In this document: positions 1 to 8,712 of the stretch, in pieces
Layout: each line of letters begins with the position of its first letter
How positions within the stretch are numbered: position 1 is the stretch's first letter
Assembly (NCBI GenBank): GCA_025517465.1
Contig: JAOPKE010000008.1
Location: forward strand, 62,001 to 126,000
Length of the DNA stretch: 64,000 bases
DNA from: Halobacteria archaeon HArc-gm2
GTDB taxonomy: Archaea > Halobacteriota > Halobacteria > Halobacteriales > Haloarculaceae
Reading direction: 5' to 3'
Translations under genes and position numbers: made by a program
Notes under the pieces: model-generated
Seen by the model: only the letters and a program-made list of their open reading frames with translations
What the model was told of the DNA's origin: nothing
Database searches by the model: none

Positions 1-204
1 CGAATTCATTTCTTCATGTGACTTTTTCACCGGCTGACATCAAATAACTGGTCCATGCCAATGGATAGGGGGAGGGGTTCTATCCAAAGGACCGGGGGTA
101 TTGAGTGTGGAAAATATACGCGTAGACATGGAAAGAGTGCATGGAAGGAGAGATTCAATACCGTTCGAAGAAGTTTTGGTTGGGCCTGTTGAGGAGATTT
201 AATA

Positions 205-471
205 ATGGCCCAGCCAATGAAATACATGGCTTCGGTGGTCTCTCTTCAAATGGGCATCCTTCTAATCCTCGCTGCCGCAAGTAAACTCACACTCCCTCTG
301 TATTTTGTGCTAGGGACTTTCGGATTTGTTATTGTTACTTTTTCAGTCGGTCCAAAGTGGGTACCATATAGCAGATTCACCCGTTTGAAATATTTTGCCT
401 ATATCAGCGGAGTTGTCGCTGCACTTGTTGCAATGTGGCAAGTCATTCCAAACATCATACAGCAAGTTTAG
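205..471 (+). CDS. Small hypothetical membrane protein
   Basis: This 88-residue protein has three hydrophobic stretches, roughly residues 8-28, 31-48 and 65-85, so it is probably an integral membrane protein with very short loops. I do not recognise a family. Its stop codon overlaps by four bases the stop of the convergent membrane protein on the other strand. The ATG follows an AT-rich leader. It sits at the edge of a glycan-biosynthesis island, but nothing in the sequence links it to glycan chemistry. Confidence 0.5.
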   Translation: MAQPMKYMASVVSLQMGILLILAAASKLTLPLYFVLGTFGFVIVTFSVGPKWVPYSRFTRLKYFAYISGVVAALVAMWQVIPNIIQQV

Positions 472-2111
472 TTTCTATAATTCGCTTCCCTGAATATATA
501 CACATCCCCGTTTTCATACACCTTCTGAGTTAAGGGGCTTTCTGAATATTTGGCGGGGAACTCATCCTCTGGAGGCTTCGCGTAGGCTACAAAGAGTGAA
601 ACACCACGTCTTTCCATCTCCTCAGAGAAAATAAGGTAGGTAGCGTCTGATGTCTGGGAAATCGATTGTCGTTCCTTCACCTGGTCTATAGCTTCAAGCC
701 CCTGCCGAGCAGTCCCTGAATAATAGACCTCTTCTAACCTCTCATCATAGTCCCGATCATATCCCATATGAATAGCCAGGATCGCACGTTGGTCTGCGTA
801 CAACATCGTCATACCTAGTCGTCCATCGGAAAATACAGGATTTGACTGAGGAATGTTTCCCTCTGCAAACTTCACGCTTTCCGCTTCATGGACCGTTACG
901 CTACTTTCCCCATAGGATGGTTGGGTAACAATAGCTACTGACGTAGAGGCAAAAACAACAAAAATAGCCATTCCAATGATCCAGCGGCGGCGGGATGACG
1001 CCCGAACAATCAATGCACCAGTGGCTAAAACCACGAACCACATTAGTGCAGCTCCGGATCGTTGAACTGCAGGACCGAGTCCATTCCATAAATAGAACGC
1101 GAGAATCACGAAGGGGCCACTAAAAATGCCGAGTATCACGACTCGGTCAACGGGAGTTTGGACTACGCTTTCCCAAGTATCTTCCATGCCGGTTTTGAAT
1201 CTATTAAATACGTACCAACTCATAAGGAAGAACGCTGCCGCCAATGCTAACACCGTTGAAATCACTCGAGGGTGGAATACGTTGGTAGCAGCACTTTGGA
1301 GCTGAGAAGAAAACACCGTCTCGTATCCCGGGTCGGATGGCAGGAGAAGGCCGATACCCTTCCCCAGAAGCTCACTTATACGATTATTTATGTAAACCCC
1401 AATTGCAGTGTATAGGAGGAGGGCTGAAAAAAGAAGTTCAGAATTTATAGAGCGGCTCCAATACTGCCCCGGCAGAAATCGATTTCCCAGAAAAAATACG
1501 CCCATTATGACCAAGAAAACCATAGCATGTGTATGATAGGCCATTGAAGCTGCTGATACGGAAATGAGGAGTATAATCAGCTGCTTCCTATGGTCTCGTA
1601 CTATTATTAGGGTTACCAGAAAGAGAACGATGTAGGCGATCGCCATATTGGCAGTATGATATCCATGAGCAACTGAGCCAAATCCCTGATATGTGGGCAA
1701 TACGGCAAAAGCAAAGATACCTACAGATGCTACCGGATTAGTAATTCCTGCACGACGGGCGCCAGCGACCAAGAGGAGTGGGATAATCAAAGCGCCAATG
1801 AGTGGTGCTTGCTGGATTAAAGCGAGCCCGGAATCAGCAGATTCAGTTCCAGTAACGATATTAACCATCGCGAGGAGTCTCGAACCAATGTCATAGAATT
1901 GTGCAGTGCCCCACTGAGAGAGTAACGTCAAACCTTCCCCGTTGCTTTCAGGTCTGCCATTTTCTACGATTAACTGGCGGGTCATATCGACATTTGCGCC
2001 ATACCCGCTCCTCAATTGTGAGCCGGTGAATGCGGAGCCCCTCAAGGTTCGGAAAAAATATCCGATGAGAAAGACCCAGATAGTCAGAGTGAGGGCCAGG
2101 CGTCTCTTCAT
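468..2111 (-). CDS. Large polytopic membrane protein, possibly GT-C glycosyltransferase-like
   Basis: The 547-residue protein starts with an uncleaved-looking membrane helix (residues 5-22) and has about ten further hydrophobic segments up to near residue 410, followed by a soluble C-terminal domain of about 130 residues. Many membrane helices plus an exported C-terminal domain is the plan of GT-C enzymes and O-antigen polymerase-like proteins, and the neighbourhood (flippase, glycosyltransferases) agrees. I see no diagnostic catalytic motif, so the function is an inference from topology and context. The gene is lower in G+C than typical haloarchaeal DNA, as are its neighbours. Confidence 0.6.
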   Translation of the reverse strand: MKRRLALTLTIWVFLIGYFFRTLRGSAFTGSQLRSGYGANVDMTRQLIVENGRPESNGEGLTLLSQWGTAQFYDIGSRLLAMVNIVTGTESADSGLALIQQAPLIGALIIPLLLVAGARRAGITNPVASVGIFAFAVLPTYQGFGSVAHGYHTANMAIAYIVLFLVTLIIVRDHRKQLIILLISVSAASMAYHTHAMVFLVIMGVFFLGNRFLPGQYWSRSINSELLFSALLLYTAIGVYINNRISELLGKGIGLLLPSDPGYETVFSSQLQSAATNVFHPRVISTVLALAAAFFLMSWYVFNRFKTGMEDTWESVVQTPVDRVVILGIFSGPFVILAFYLWNGLGPAVQRSGAALMWFVVLATGALIVRASSRRRWIIGMAIFVVFASTSVAIVTQPSYGESSVTVHEAESVKFAEGNIPQSNPVFSDGRLGMTMLYADQRAILAIHMGYDRDYDERLEEVYYSGTARQGLEAIDQVKERQSISQTSDATYLIFSEEMERRGVSLFVAYAKPPEDEFPAKYSESPLTQKVYENGDVYIFREANYRN

Positions 2112-2142
2112 GGTGGCCGATGAAGTCGGTAGGAGAAATCAG

Positions 2143-2686
2143 TTACGCAATTCGCGGTGGTGCTGTGTAGAGACTAACACTGAGCGAATAGGCGGGCGTA
2201 AATAGACCAGCCCACGCCCCATCGAGTTGGAAGTCGTATCCAAAGGATTCGATCCTCGCGTTCCCGGCATAGTCGATGTTGGGGTTCGAGAGGTGGCACT
2301 GTCCAACGTCCAGACTAATCGCAGGCCCAGCGCCTTGATGGTCGATCCACATATCGAGGGTGTTGGTCCGCTTCGTTGATGGTGACGGTAGGGTCAGACG
2401 GCTCATTTTCGACGGGGGGTGTGGATGCCGTCACGTTTTGTGACTCCGCACTTTAGATTGATGCCAAAACCTGGGTAGCGGTTGTCTCCTCCCGTGATGG
2501 GGAATAGACTTCGCCACCCGCACTCCCGAACCAGTCATTGTAGGTAGGAATTGAGTCCTGTGCCTGTTGTGGCGTGTCGAATCGCTCAGTGACGACATCC
2601 CCTGTTTCAACATCTCGGTAAACAGTTACTGGCCCATCGCCACCAGTGATATCTTCTTTGTCTGGATATACAAAAGCGAGTTGCAA
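2143..2686 (-). pseudogene. Probable broken coding remnants between membrane protein and flippase
   Basis: Two short open stretches lie on the minus strand in different frames: 2453-2686 (77 codons, acidic, soluble-looking, with a segment resembling an exported-domain fold: PVTVYRDVETGDVVTERF) and 2143-2406 (87 codons, containing IESFGYDFQLDGAW). Both have haloarchaeal-like acidic composition and neither resembles a complete protein. I read them as pieces of one or two decayed genes, perhaps the soluble tail of a cell-surface or glycan protein. The family was not recognised. Confidence 0.3.
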
Positions 2687-2736
2687 ACGGCGATTCCAAG
2701 TCAGAGATTATAACAGGTCGCAAAACGGCTTCATGA

Positions 2737-4206
2737 ATGATGAGTATTTCAGGTGAGTTGCTGAGTAGATTTAAGTCAGAATTTGCAAGTCAAATTATCA
2801 AAACATTCACTGGCTCTGTTCTTGTAGTTATCCTTGCACGCCTCCTTAGTACAGAAGAATATGGGCTATTATTTTTAGCAATCTCCATATTTGGGGTATT
2901 GAATGTTTTTAGCAAGTTAGGACTCGCTAAGTCTGGAGCAAGATATATTGCTGAATATAAATCGAGTAATAGCAACCAGATTCCTCATATCCTTAAAAAG
3001 TCACTCAAATACAATATCCTAACGATTGGTGTCGTTACCGCAGTTTTATTCCTCGGACATACCCTCATATCAGATGCTTTAGGAGAGCCTCAACTGGAAC
3101 CTTTACTCCTCATTGGAACATTATACATTATTTTCGGATCACTAATGACATACGTCCGACTCTGTTTCCAAGGTTTTGAAGAGATCGAACTATCTGCCTT
3201 CATAAACGCAGCTAATAATGTAATCCGCTTGGTCATCGCTGTAACAATGGTTGGGCTAGGGTTCGGTGCATCTGGTGCGCTCCTGGGTTACGTTCTTGGA
3301 TTTGCGGTGTCATCCTTCATCGGATTTTGGTTAATATATTCTAGAATTTATACAGATTATATTTCTACTGAAAGCGCAGCACCAGATCTCGGGATGCAAA
3401 TTTTCAGATACAGTATCCCTCTCACCTTGACTAGCACGGCCGATGTAATCGATCGTCGCATCGATACAATCTTAGTTGGCTTTTTTCTGAATCCTGCGGC
3501 AGTCAGTTTCTACGTGGTCGGTAAACAGGCAATTCAGTTTATAAAAACCCCTTTGTCTGCATTGGGGTTCACTATTTCGCCAACTTTAGGCTCTCAAAAG
3601 GCGGAAGGGAATATAGAAAAAGCCTCAGAGATCTACGAAACCGCACTTCTTCACTCACTCCTTTTATACATTCCTGCTGGGGCAGGCCTATTTCTCACAG
3701 CTGAACATCTTATCAGACTTATTTTTGGTGCAGAGTATCTTAATGCAGTGCCAGTCCTCCAAGTGATGGCGATCTATGGTGTGTTTCAGTCGATAACTCA
3801 AATCACAAGTAATGGATTAGATTACCTTGGGCGAGCTCGAGCTCGATCGATCTCAAAAGGCATTACCGCTATTTTGAACGTAACCCTAAATATAGTACTC
3901 ATCCCCAGAATAGGTGTAGTTGGAGCAGCGATCGCTACAGTGATAACGTTTGGTATATATACAACAATTAACTTCTACATCATCTATACTGAATTTGTTC
4001 TAAACCCATGGCGATTGGCAAAAAGTCTGGTTTCCATAATAGGGATAACCCTGGTAATGACCTTAGTAATTTACCCACTCACTGACATCATTAGTGGATG
4101 GGGCTCTCTTGTAGTGGTAGTTTTAGTAGGCGTAACTGTATGGGCGATCTTAGTTTTCGGCTCCGGTATTCTAGGTATTCGAGATTCATTTGGAGAAATC
4201 GTTTGA
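2737..4206 (+). CDS. Polysaccharide flippase of the MOP/Wzx (RfbX) superfamily
   Basis: The 489-residue protein has about 12-14 membrane helices spread along its full length and begins with the typical short cytosolic segment, then ARLLSTEEYGLLFLAISIFG, a signature region of lipopolysaccharide/polysaccharide flippases. It should move lipid-linked oligosaccharide across the cytoplasmic membrane. The length is normal for the family. Two adjacent ATG codons open the gene. Local G+C is low (23 of 60 bases in one line I counted), which fits horizontal acquisition of a glycan cassette. It is convergent with the pyruvyl-transferase-like gene, separated by about 14 bases. Confidence 0.88.
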   Translation: MMSISGELLSRFKSEFASQIIKTFTGSVLVVILARLLSTEEYGLLFLAISIFGVLNVFSKLGLAKSGARYIAEYKSSNSNQIPHILKKSLKYNILTIGVVTAVLFLGHTLISDALGEPQLEPLLLIGTLYIIFGSLMTYVRLCFQGFEEIELSAFINAANNVIRLVIAVTMVGLGFGASGALLGYVLGFAVSSFIGFWLIYSRIYTDYISTESAAPDLGMQIFRYSIPLTLTSTADVIDRRIDTILVGFFLNPAAVSFYVVGKQAIQFIKTPLSALGFTISPTLGSQKAEGNIEKASEIYETALLHSLLLYIPAGAGLFLTAEHLIRLIFGAEYLNAVPVLQVMAIYGVFQSITQITSNGLDYLGRARARSISKGITAILNVTLNIVLIPRIGVVGAAIATVITFGIYTTINFYIIYTEFVLNPWRLAKSLVSIIGITLVMTLVIYPLTDIISGWGSLVVVVLVGVTVWAILVFGSGILGIRDSFGEIV

Positions 4207-4220
4207 TCAGTATAGTAAAT

Positions 4221-5264
4221 TCAATCATCAATATACCGACCCATCAATCTGAAATTCTCCATAGCTTTATTGCGGATCTCATCTCTATTCGAGATTGATT
4301 CAAATTTTAAAGGGATCGTCTCATGGGGCCTATAAGAGGAAATACTTGCCCGATCAGCGAGGGACTCTACTTTGGGGTCATAATTAATTGCTAAGACAGG
4401 TTTTTGGCAAATTATAGAGAAGACTAATGAATGATAACGCATGGTGACCATTTTGTCGACGGAACTTACTCGATCCAGAGTTTCTTCAACCGAAAAACGG
4501 TAAGGATAGACGTCAATATTTAAATTCTCACGCGCAAATTTCTCATCATTCAAATGAAAAGGGATGAATATGGGATTTTCTAATTGGTTGCATATTCTTT
4601 TTATATTCGTCAAATATTGGGCCTTCGCCTGCTCTCTATCAATTCCACTTTCATAATCAAAATAACGTACGAGCTTCTCAGACTCTAAATCAAACCATGG
4701 CAGAAAGTTTACGCCGGTTCTGCCCGTAGATCTAACATCCGGACTTTGGTGCAATAGGGCTGGGCAGGCAGTCGTATGAATTTCACCATCATACACCTGC
4801 TTCAGTTGCTGCCTCGACCGTTCATCCCGTACAGTAATGAGGTCGATCCCTGAAAGCCCCTCCCTAACTAAATTACGTGAGTAAGACGACTGAAAGCCTG
4901 GTACACCTACTCCTATAACCATACCCCCATTATCTAGAAAATCAATTCTTCGGCGGAGATGTTCAGTGCCGTAAAAATCATGGATGACACCACCTCCACC
5001 AAGTATGCTGGTTGGGGCGTTACAACTCTCGATATTCTTTGAAAATAGTTGTACATTCCGGTGGTCAGAAGATAGATGCTTGAGGAATACTTCTCCAATT
5101 GACCGGTCCCCAATATTTGTTGTCCAATAACTTCCTTGTACACCGATATCGTGGGGTAATTTTGAGGAGATCCTCTGCCACTTTCGAGACAATTCACACT
5201 TTGCCAAAACAGGATCCTTTAATCCTTTAATTAGCTGATCGGATCCGTACATTATTTCAACCAC
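4221..5264 (-). CDS. Polysaccharide pyruvyl transferase family protein (WcaK/CsaB-like)
   Basis: This 347-residue protein shows the family plan: an N-terminal Rossmann-like start with NIGDRSIGEVFL (about residue 52), a glycine run SILGGGGVIHDFYG, the segment LITVRDERSRQQL, and a C-terminal TMRYHSLVFSIICQKPVLAINYDPKV-type block (about residues 275-300) matching the conserved MR-H and Y-D-K positions. Members transfer pyruvyl groups from phosphoenolpyruvate to sugars as ketals, or act as related GT-B enzymes. It precedes no gene closely and follows the GT2 gene by 43 bases, so co-transcription is likely. Confidence 0.82.
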   Translation of the reverse strand: MVEIMYGSDQLIKGLKDPVLAKCELSRKWQRISSKLPHDIGVQGSYWTTNIGDRSIGEVFLKHLSSDHRNVQLFSKNIESCNAPTSILGGGGVIHDFYGTEHLRRRIDFLDNGGMVIGVGVPGFQSSYSRNLVREGLSGIDLITVRDERSRQQLKQVYDGEIHTTACPALLHQSPDVRSTGRTGVNFLPWFDLESEKLVRYFDYESGIDREQAKAQYLTNIKRICNQLENPIFIPFHLNDEKFARENLNIDVYPYRFSVEETLDRVSSVDKMVTMRYHSLVFSIICQKPVLAINYDPKVESLADRASISSYRPHETIPLKFESISNRDEIRNKAMENFRLMGRYIDD

Positions 5265-5307
5265 CCATTTAGATTCATATCCATATTATTTCCCAGAGAC
5301 ACTGTTA

Positions 5308-6111
5308 TTAATTTGTTTGATTCCAGAACATCTGCACTCTGACCATAACTGCCGTTAACAAACTAATTAGCAAGTAACCTGGCACAAGATTAGGTCTATA
5401 CTTAGCTTCTCGGATCAAAGCTGAATAGAATGATGTAGGCTTTTTCGAACCATTTTCACTATGCTTTGTCCTCGCAAACTTGTGATATTGTGGAAGTGTT
5501 TGAAGATAGGCCCAGCGTTGACAAAGAATGCTTAGAAGGGTTTCGCGACCAACATGATGCTTTATCACGGTATTTATATGTCCGATATTAGCCCCATGAT
5601 CTTTTACCAGATCATGAAGTTCCTCATCTTCCTTGACGACCAATTCGCTATTATGCCCACCCACGCGATCGTATAGAGACTTAGGTAAGAACCGTAGATT
5701 ACCGGATTCCATCCGGCAAGAAATCGATTTTTCAATATCCGTACACTTCGTCCAATAAGTGCTTCCAATATTTGTCTCAGGAATGATTAGGGCATCATAT
5801 TGGGAGGATGCTTTAACACATTCCTTAATTACACTAGGAGATAATTCCATGTCGGAATCTACGTGTAGCAAATAATCGCCACTCGATAGCTCCCCTCCTC
5901 TCACTCTAGCCGCAGCTCTGCCTAATTCTGTTTGAACTAATTGCACGTCATATCGCCCACAAATATCTGTCGTAAAGTCATCGCTTCCTCCATCCACAAC
6001 GATCACCTCAATATTGTCATATTTCTGTCTGTTGATTGACTCTAAGCATATTCCGATTGTAGATTGGTTATTATAAGTCGGGATTATGACAGAAATCTTT
6101 GGAGATCTCAT
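5308..6111 (-). CDS. Family 2 glycosyltransferase
   Basis: A 267-residue GT-A fold enzyme. It opens with KISVIIPTYNNQSTIG, carries the nucleotide-binding segment NIEVIVVDGGSDD and the metal-binding DxD-type motif in LLHVDSDMEL (about residues 85-95). It probably adds one sugar from a nucleotide-sugar donor to a lipid-linked glycan on the cytosolic face. A hydrophobic stretch close to the C terminus (about residues 240-260) may anchor it to the membrane. It lies upstream of the pyruvyl-transferase-like gene on the same strand. Acceptor and donor cannot be read from sequence. Confidence 0.85.
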   Translation of the reverse strand: MRSPKISVIIPTYNNQSTIGICLESINRQKYDNIEVIVVDGGSDDFTTDICGRYDVQLVQTELGRAAARVRGGELSSGDYLLHVDSDMELSPSVIKECVKASSQYDALIIPETNIGSTYWTKCTDIEKSISCRMESGNLRFLPKSLYDRVGGHNSELVVKEDEELHDLVKDHGANIGHINTVIKHHVGRETLLSILCQRWAYLQTLPQYHKFARTKHSENGSKKPTSFYSALIREAKYRPNLVPGYLLISLLTAVMVRVQMFWNQTN

Positions 6112-6214
6112 TTAACTGTTGAAATAAATACAGGCCGGGATTCTTAATCATGTCGGTTCAGTCCATTACCGAAACCCGATACAAACATCTTGATGAAAGA
6201 GATTCAAATTTCCC

Positions 6215-7342
6215 TCAAACGCTTATTAAATTCGAATACATGTATATAAGTTCAGTGGCTGACCCTTCCCAACGGAACCTTTCTTTAACTCTTTGAACCC
6301 CTCGTTCTTTTAATGTGTTCCGTAATTCGCTGTCAGAAAGAATTCTACACACATTTTCGGCAATGGCTGTTGAATCCTTAGGCTCTACCAACAGCCCGGC
6401 GTCGTCCACTACCTCTGGGATAGCGCTCGTATCAGAGGCCACGACCGGGGTTCCGAAGCACATGGCCTCCGCCAGGACCATCCCGAACCCTTCGAGCAAC
6501 GAAGGCAAGATGAAGACGTCCGCGGACACGTAATACGAGACCAGCCTCTCTTCCTCGACGAATCCCGCAAACTCGACGCTTTCGGCGACGCCGATGCGCT
6601 CGGCGAGATCGGCGTACTCCTCCTGGTCCCCGCCACCCACGATGTGTAGATTCGCACCTGGGTGCTCGGCTAAGATATCCGGCATGGACCGGATCAAGTA
6701 CTCTATCCCTTTCCGTTCAGTCAGCGGTCCCACGTAGAGGAGGTCGAACTCTGAATCGGACGAAACATCGGCCGTCGCTTCCCCGTCGTTTTCGAAGTCG
6801 ACGCCGTTATAGACAGTCGTAATTTTCTCGGCCGGAACACCCCTCTCCACGAGGTCGTTTGCCGAATAGTCCGAGACTGAGACGACTCGGTCGGATATCG
6901 CATAGGTCCGCATCCACATTTTGTGGGCCGTGGGAAGATAGAGGTATTCGGTTGCTGAACCCGGAGTATCCCAATGGTGATAGTGTGAGACGAGAGGGGC
7001 ATCGAAGCCCTTGTGAACGATCGGGGTGAACGTGTGGACTACATCCGCTTCAGAGAGAACGCGGGACTGGCGATTGATGAGGTAGTTCAGTGAGAGGAAG
7101 TCGAGAGAGAATATCGAACCGAGGCGACCTATCCGCTCCCTTACGTCCGCAAGGCGTATAATTTCCACGCCCTCGTGGTATTCGCGTTTCTTCGTGCCTC
7201 CGTTTCTGTACGTCGTGAGAACAGTGACGTCGTGGCCTTTGGCTGAGACGGCCTCCGCTAACTCACCGACGACACGCTCGATCCCGGGATTGAAACCCGG
7301 GTCGGGATGGGGATAAACGTACGTTGTGAAAACTACGTTCAT
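6215..7342 (-). CDS. Family 4 glycosyltransferase, composition mosaic
   Basis: A 375-residue GT-B glycosyltransferase. N-terminal domain: FTTYVYPHPDPGFNPGIERV, the family's acceptor-side G-rich loop. C-terminal domain: LLYVGPLTERKGIEYLIRSM and the donor-binding LLEGFGMVLAEAMCFGTPVVAS with the E-x7-E pair. It should transfer a hexose-type residue from an NDP-sugar. An oddity is the sharp change of base composition inside the gene: the last 55 or so codons (6215-6380) are about 40% G+C while the rest is about 65%. The start is the first ATG, with the divergent GT4 gene beginning 176 bases away. Confidence 0.9.
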   Translation of the reverse strand: MNVVFTTYVYPHPDPGFNPGIERVVGELAEAVSAKGHDVTVLTTYRNGGTKKREYHEGVEIIRLADVRERIGRLGSIFSLDFLSLNYLINRQSRVLSEADVVHTFTPIVHKGFDAPLVSHYHHWDTPGSATEYLYLPTAHKMWMRTYAISDRVVSVSDYSANDLVERGVPAEKITTVYNGVDFENDGEATADVSSDSEFDLLYVGPLTERKGIEYLIRSMPDILAEHPGANLHIVGGGDQEEYADLAERIGVAESVEFAGFVEEERLVSYYVSADVFILPSLLEGFGMVLAEAMCFGTPVVASDTSAIPEVVDDAGLLVEPKDSTAIAENVCRILSDSELRNTLKERGVQRVKERFRWEGSATELIYMYSNLISV

Positions 7343-7518
7343 GACTTGAGTGAAGGGGCCAGTGAGAGACGAGAGACGAGGAGTGCGGAGATAGTCGATG
7401 TCGCCATTGGACGAGCAGTAATTATTTTCTCTTTCACTTAGGTTTTATCGAATGGCATCTCCGGCCCATCTATTTCAGTTCAAAAGGAATTTGATATGGG
7501 GCCGATATGTGTTCTTCA

Positions 7519-8700
7519 ATGAACATCCTTCAGGTGACTTCGGGGTATCCGCCAACCTATAGATCAGGAGGTGCTGCACGATCTGCGAAGGACCTCTCCG
7601 AAGGGCTAGTAGAACGAGGCCATTCAGTCACGGTCTATACGACTACCCTATCTGAGAATGGGGAAAACGACATTCGCCAAGAGGAAGTGATAAATGGAGT
7701 TACTGTCAAGCGATTCAGACTCCTCAGCCAGTCACTTGCCTATAACCAGAAGATGCCGATGGCTCCAATGATGTATAATTCGATCAGAAAGAATAGGGAC
7801 GAATTCGACATTGCCCACATCCACGAGTTCAGAACGATACAGGCATTATTTCTGTATCACGGTTCCCGCGAGTTACCGTACGTACTCGAACCCCGTGGCG
7901 AAGTGCCGATAAATACCAAGGCGATGATGAAAAACGCCTTCGACAAGGTGGGAGGGAAATCGATACTACGCACTTCTGCGAGGATAATCGCAGCCTCGAA
8001 CATAGAGGCGGACCAGATCAAGAGTCACCTTACGGACCAGTCGAATCCAGAGATCTCGCTTGTTCCGAACGGAATAGATCTAGAAAAACACCACTACGTC
8101 GAACCTGATCGTGATTTTCAGGAGAAGTACGGGATATCCGATCACGACACGAACATCCTGTTCCTCAGTCGGCTATCGAAGAGAAAGGGGCTCGACGTCC
8201 TACTCGAGAGCTATAACGAGGTCTATGAGGAATTTGAGGACCCGAACCTGATAATCGCCGGTCCTGATGAAGGGGCGCTGGCGAGTACGAACGCTCTCGT
8301 CGATGAACTGGGCCTTGACGAGTTTGTGACCATCACGGGGCCGCTATACGACACGGAAAAGCTGATGGCGTATTCGACCGCGGACCTGTTTGTGTTACCG
8401 TCGACTGATAAGCAAGAGTCGTTTGGACGAGTCGTTCTCGAAGCGCTCGCCTGTGGGACTCCCGTCGTCGTTACGAACGTGTGTGGTGTCGGAGAGTGGC
8501 TTCAGTCGGAGTACGTCACAGTCACCCCACCGCGTATTGATCGAATGGCTGAGGGGCTACGCACGACGTTGACGAAGGCCACTCATTCGGACGTGAAAGC
8601 GGAGTTGAGAGAGGACCTGGCCGAGCTTTCGTGGAGCGGCGTGGCAAAGCGAACTGAAGACGTATACGATGAGGTACTCGGCGGCGGGAGTAACCGCTGA
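7519..8700 (+). CDS. Family 4 glycosyltransferase
   Basis: A 393-residue GT-B enzyme. It starts MNILQVTSGYPPTYRSGGAA, the usual GT4 opening with the glycine loop; an ATG four codons upstream (7507) is possible, but MNIL is the common start in this family and an AT-rich box near 7489-7496 would place the transcript start almost at it. The donor site shows ILFLSRLSKRKGLDVLLESY and FVLPSTDKQESFGRVVLEAL with the E-x7-E pattern, then GTPVVVTNVCG. It is divergent from the other GT4 gene and convergent with the fused dehydrogenase gene, 12 bases away. Confidence 0.9.
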   Translation: MNILQVTSGYPPTYRSGGAARSAKDLSEGLVERGHSVTVYTTTLSENGENDIRQEEVINGVTVKRFRLLSQSLAYNQKMPMAPMMYNSIRKNRDEFDIAHIHEFRTIQALFLYHGSRELPYVLEPRGEVPINTKAMMKNAFDKVGGKSILRTSARIIAASNIEADQIKSHLTDQSNPEISLVPNGIDLEKHHYVEPDRDFQEKYGISDHDTNILFLSRLSKRKGLDVLLESYNEVYEEFEDPNLIIAGPDEGALASTNALVDELGLDEFVTITGPLYDTEKLMAYSTADLFVLPSTDKQESFGRVVLEALACGTPVVVTNVCGVGEWLQSEYVTVTPPRIDRMAEGLRTTLTKATHSDVKAELREDLAELSWSGVAKRTEDVYDEVLGGGSNR

Positions 8701-8712
8701 CAAGCGTCTTGG

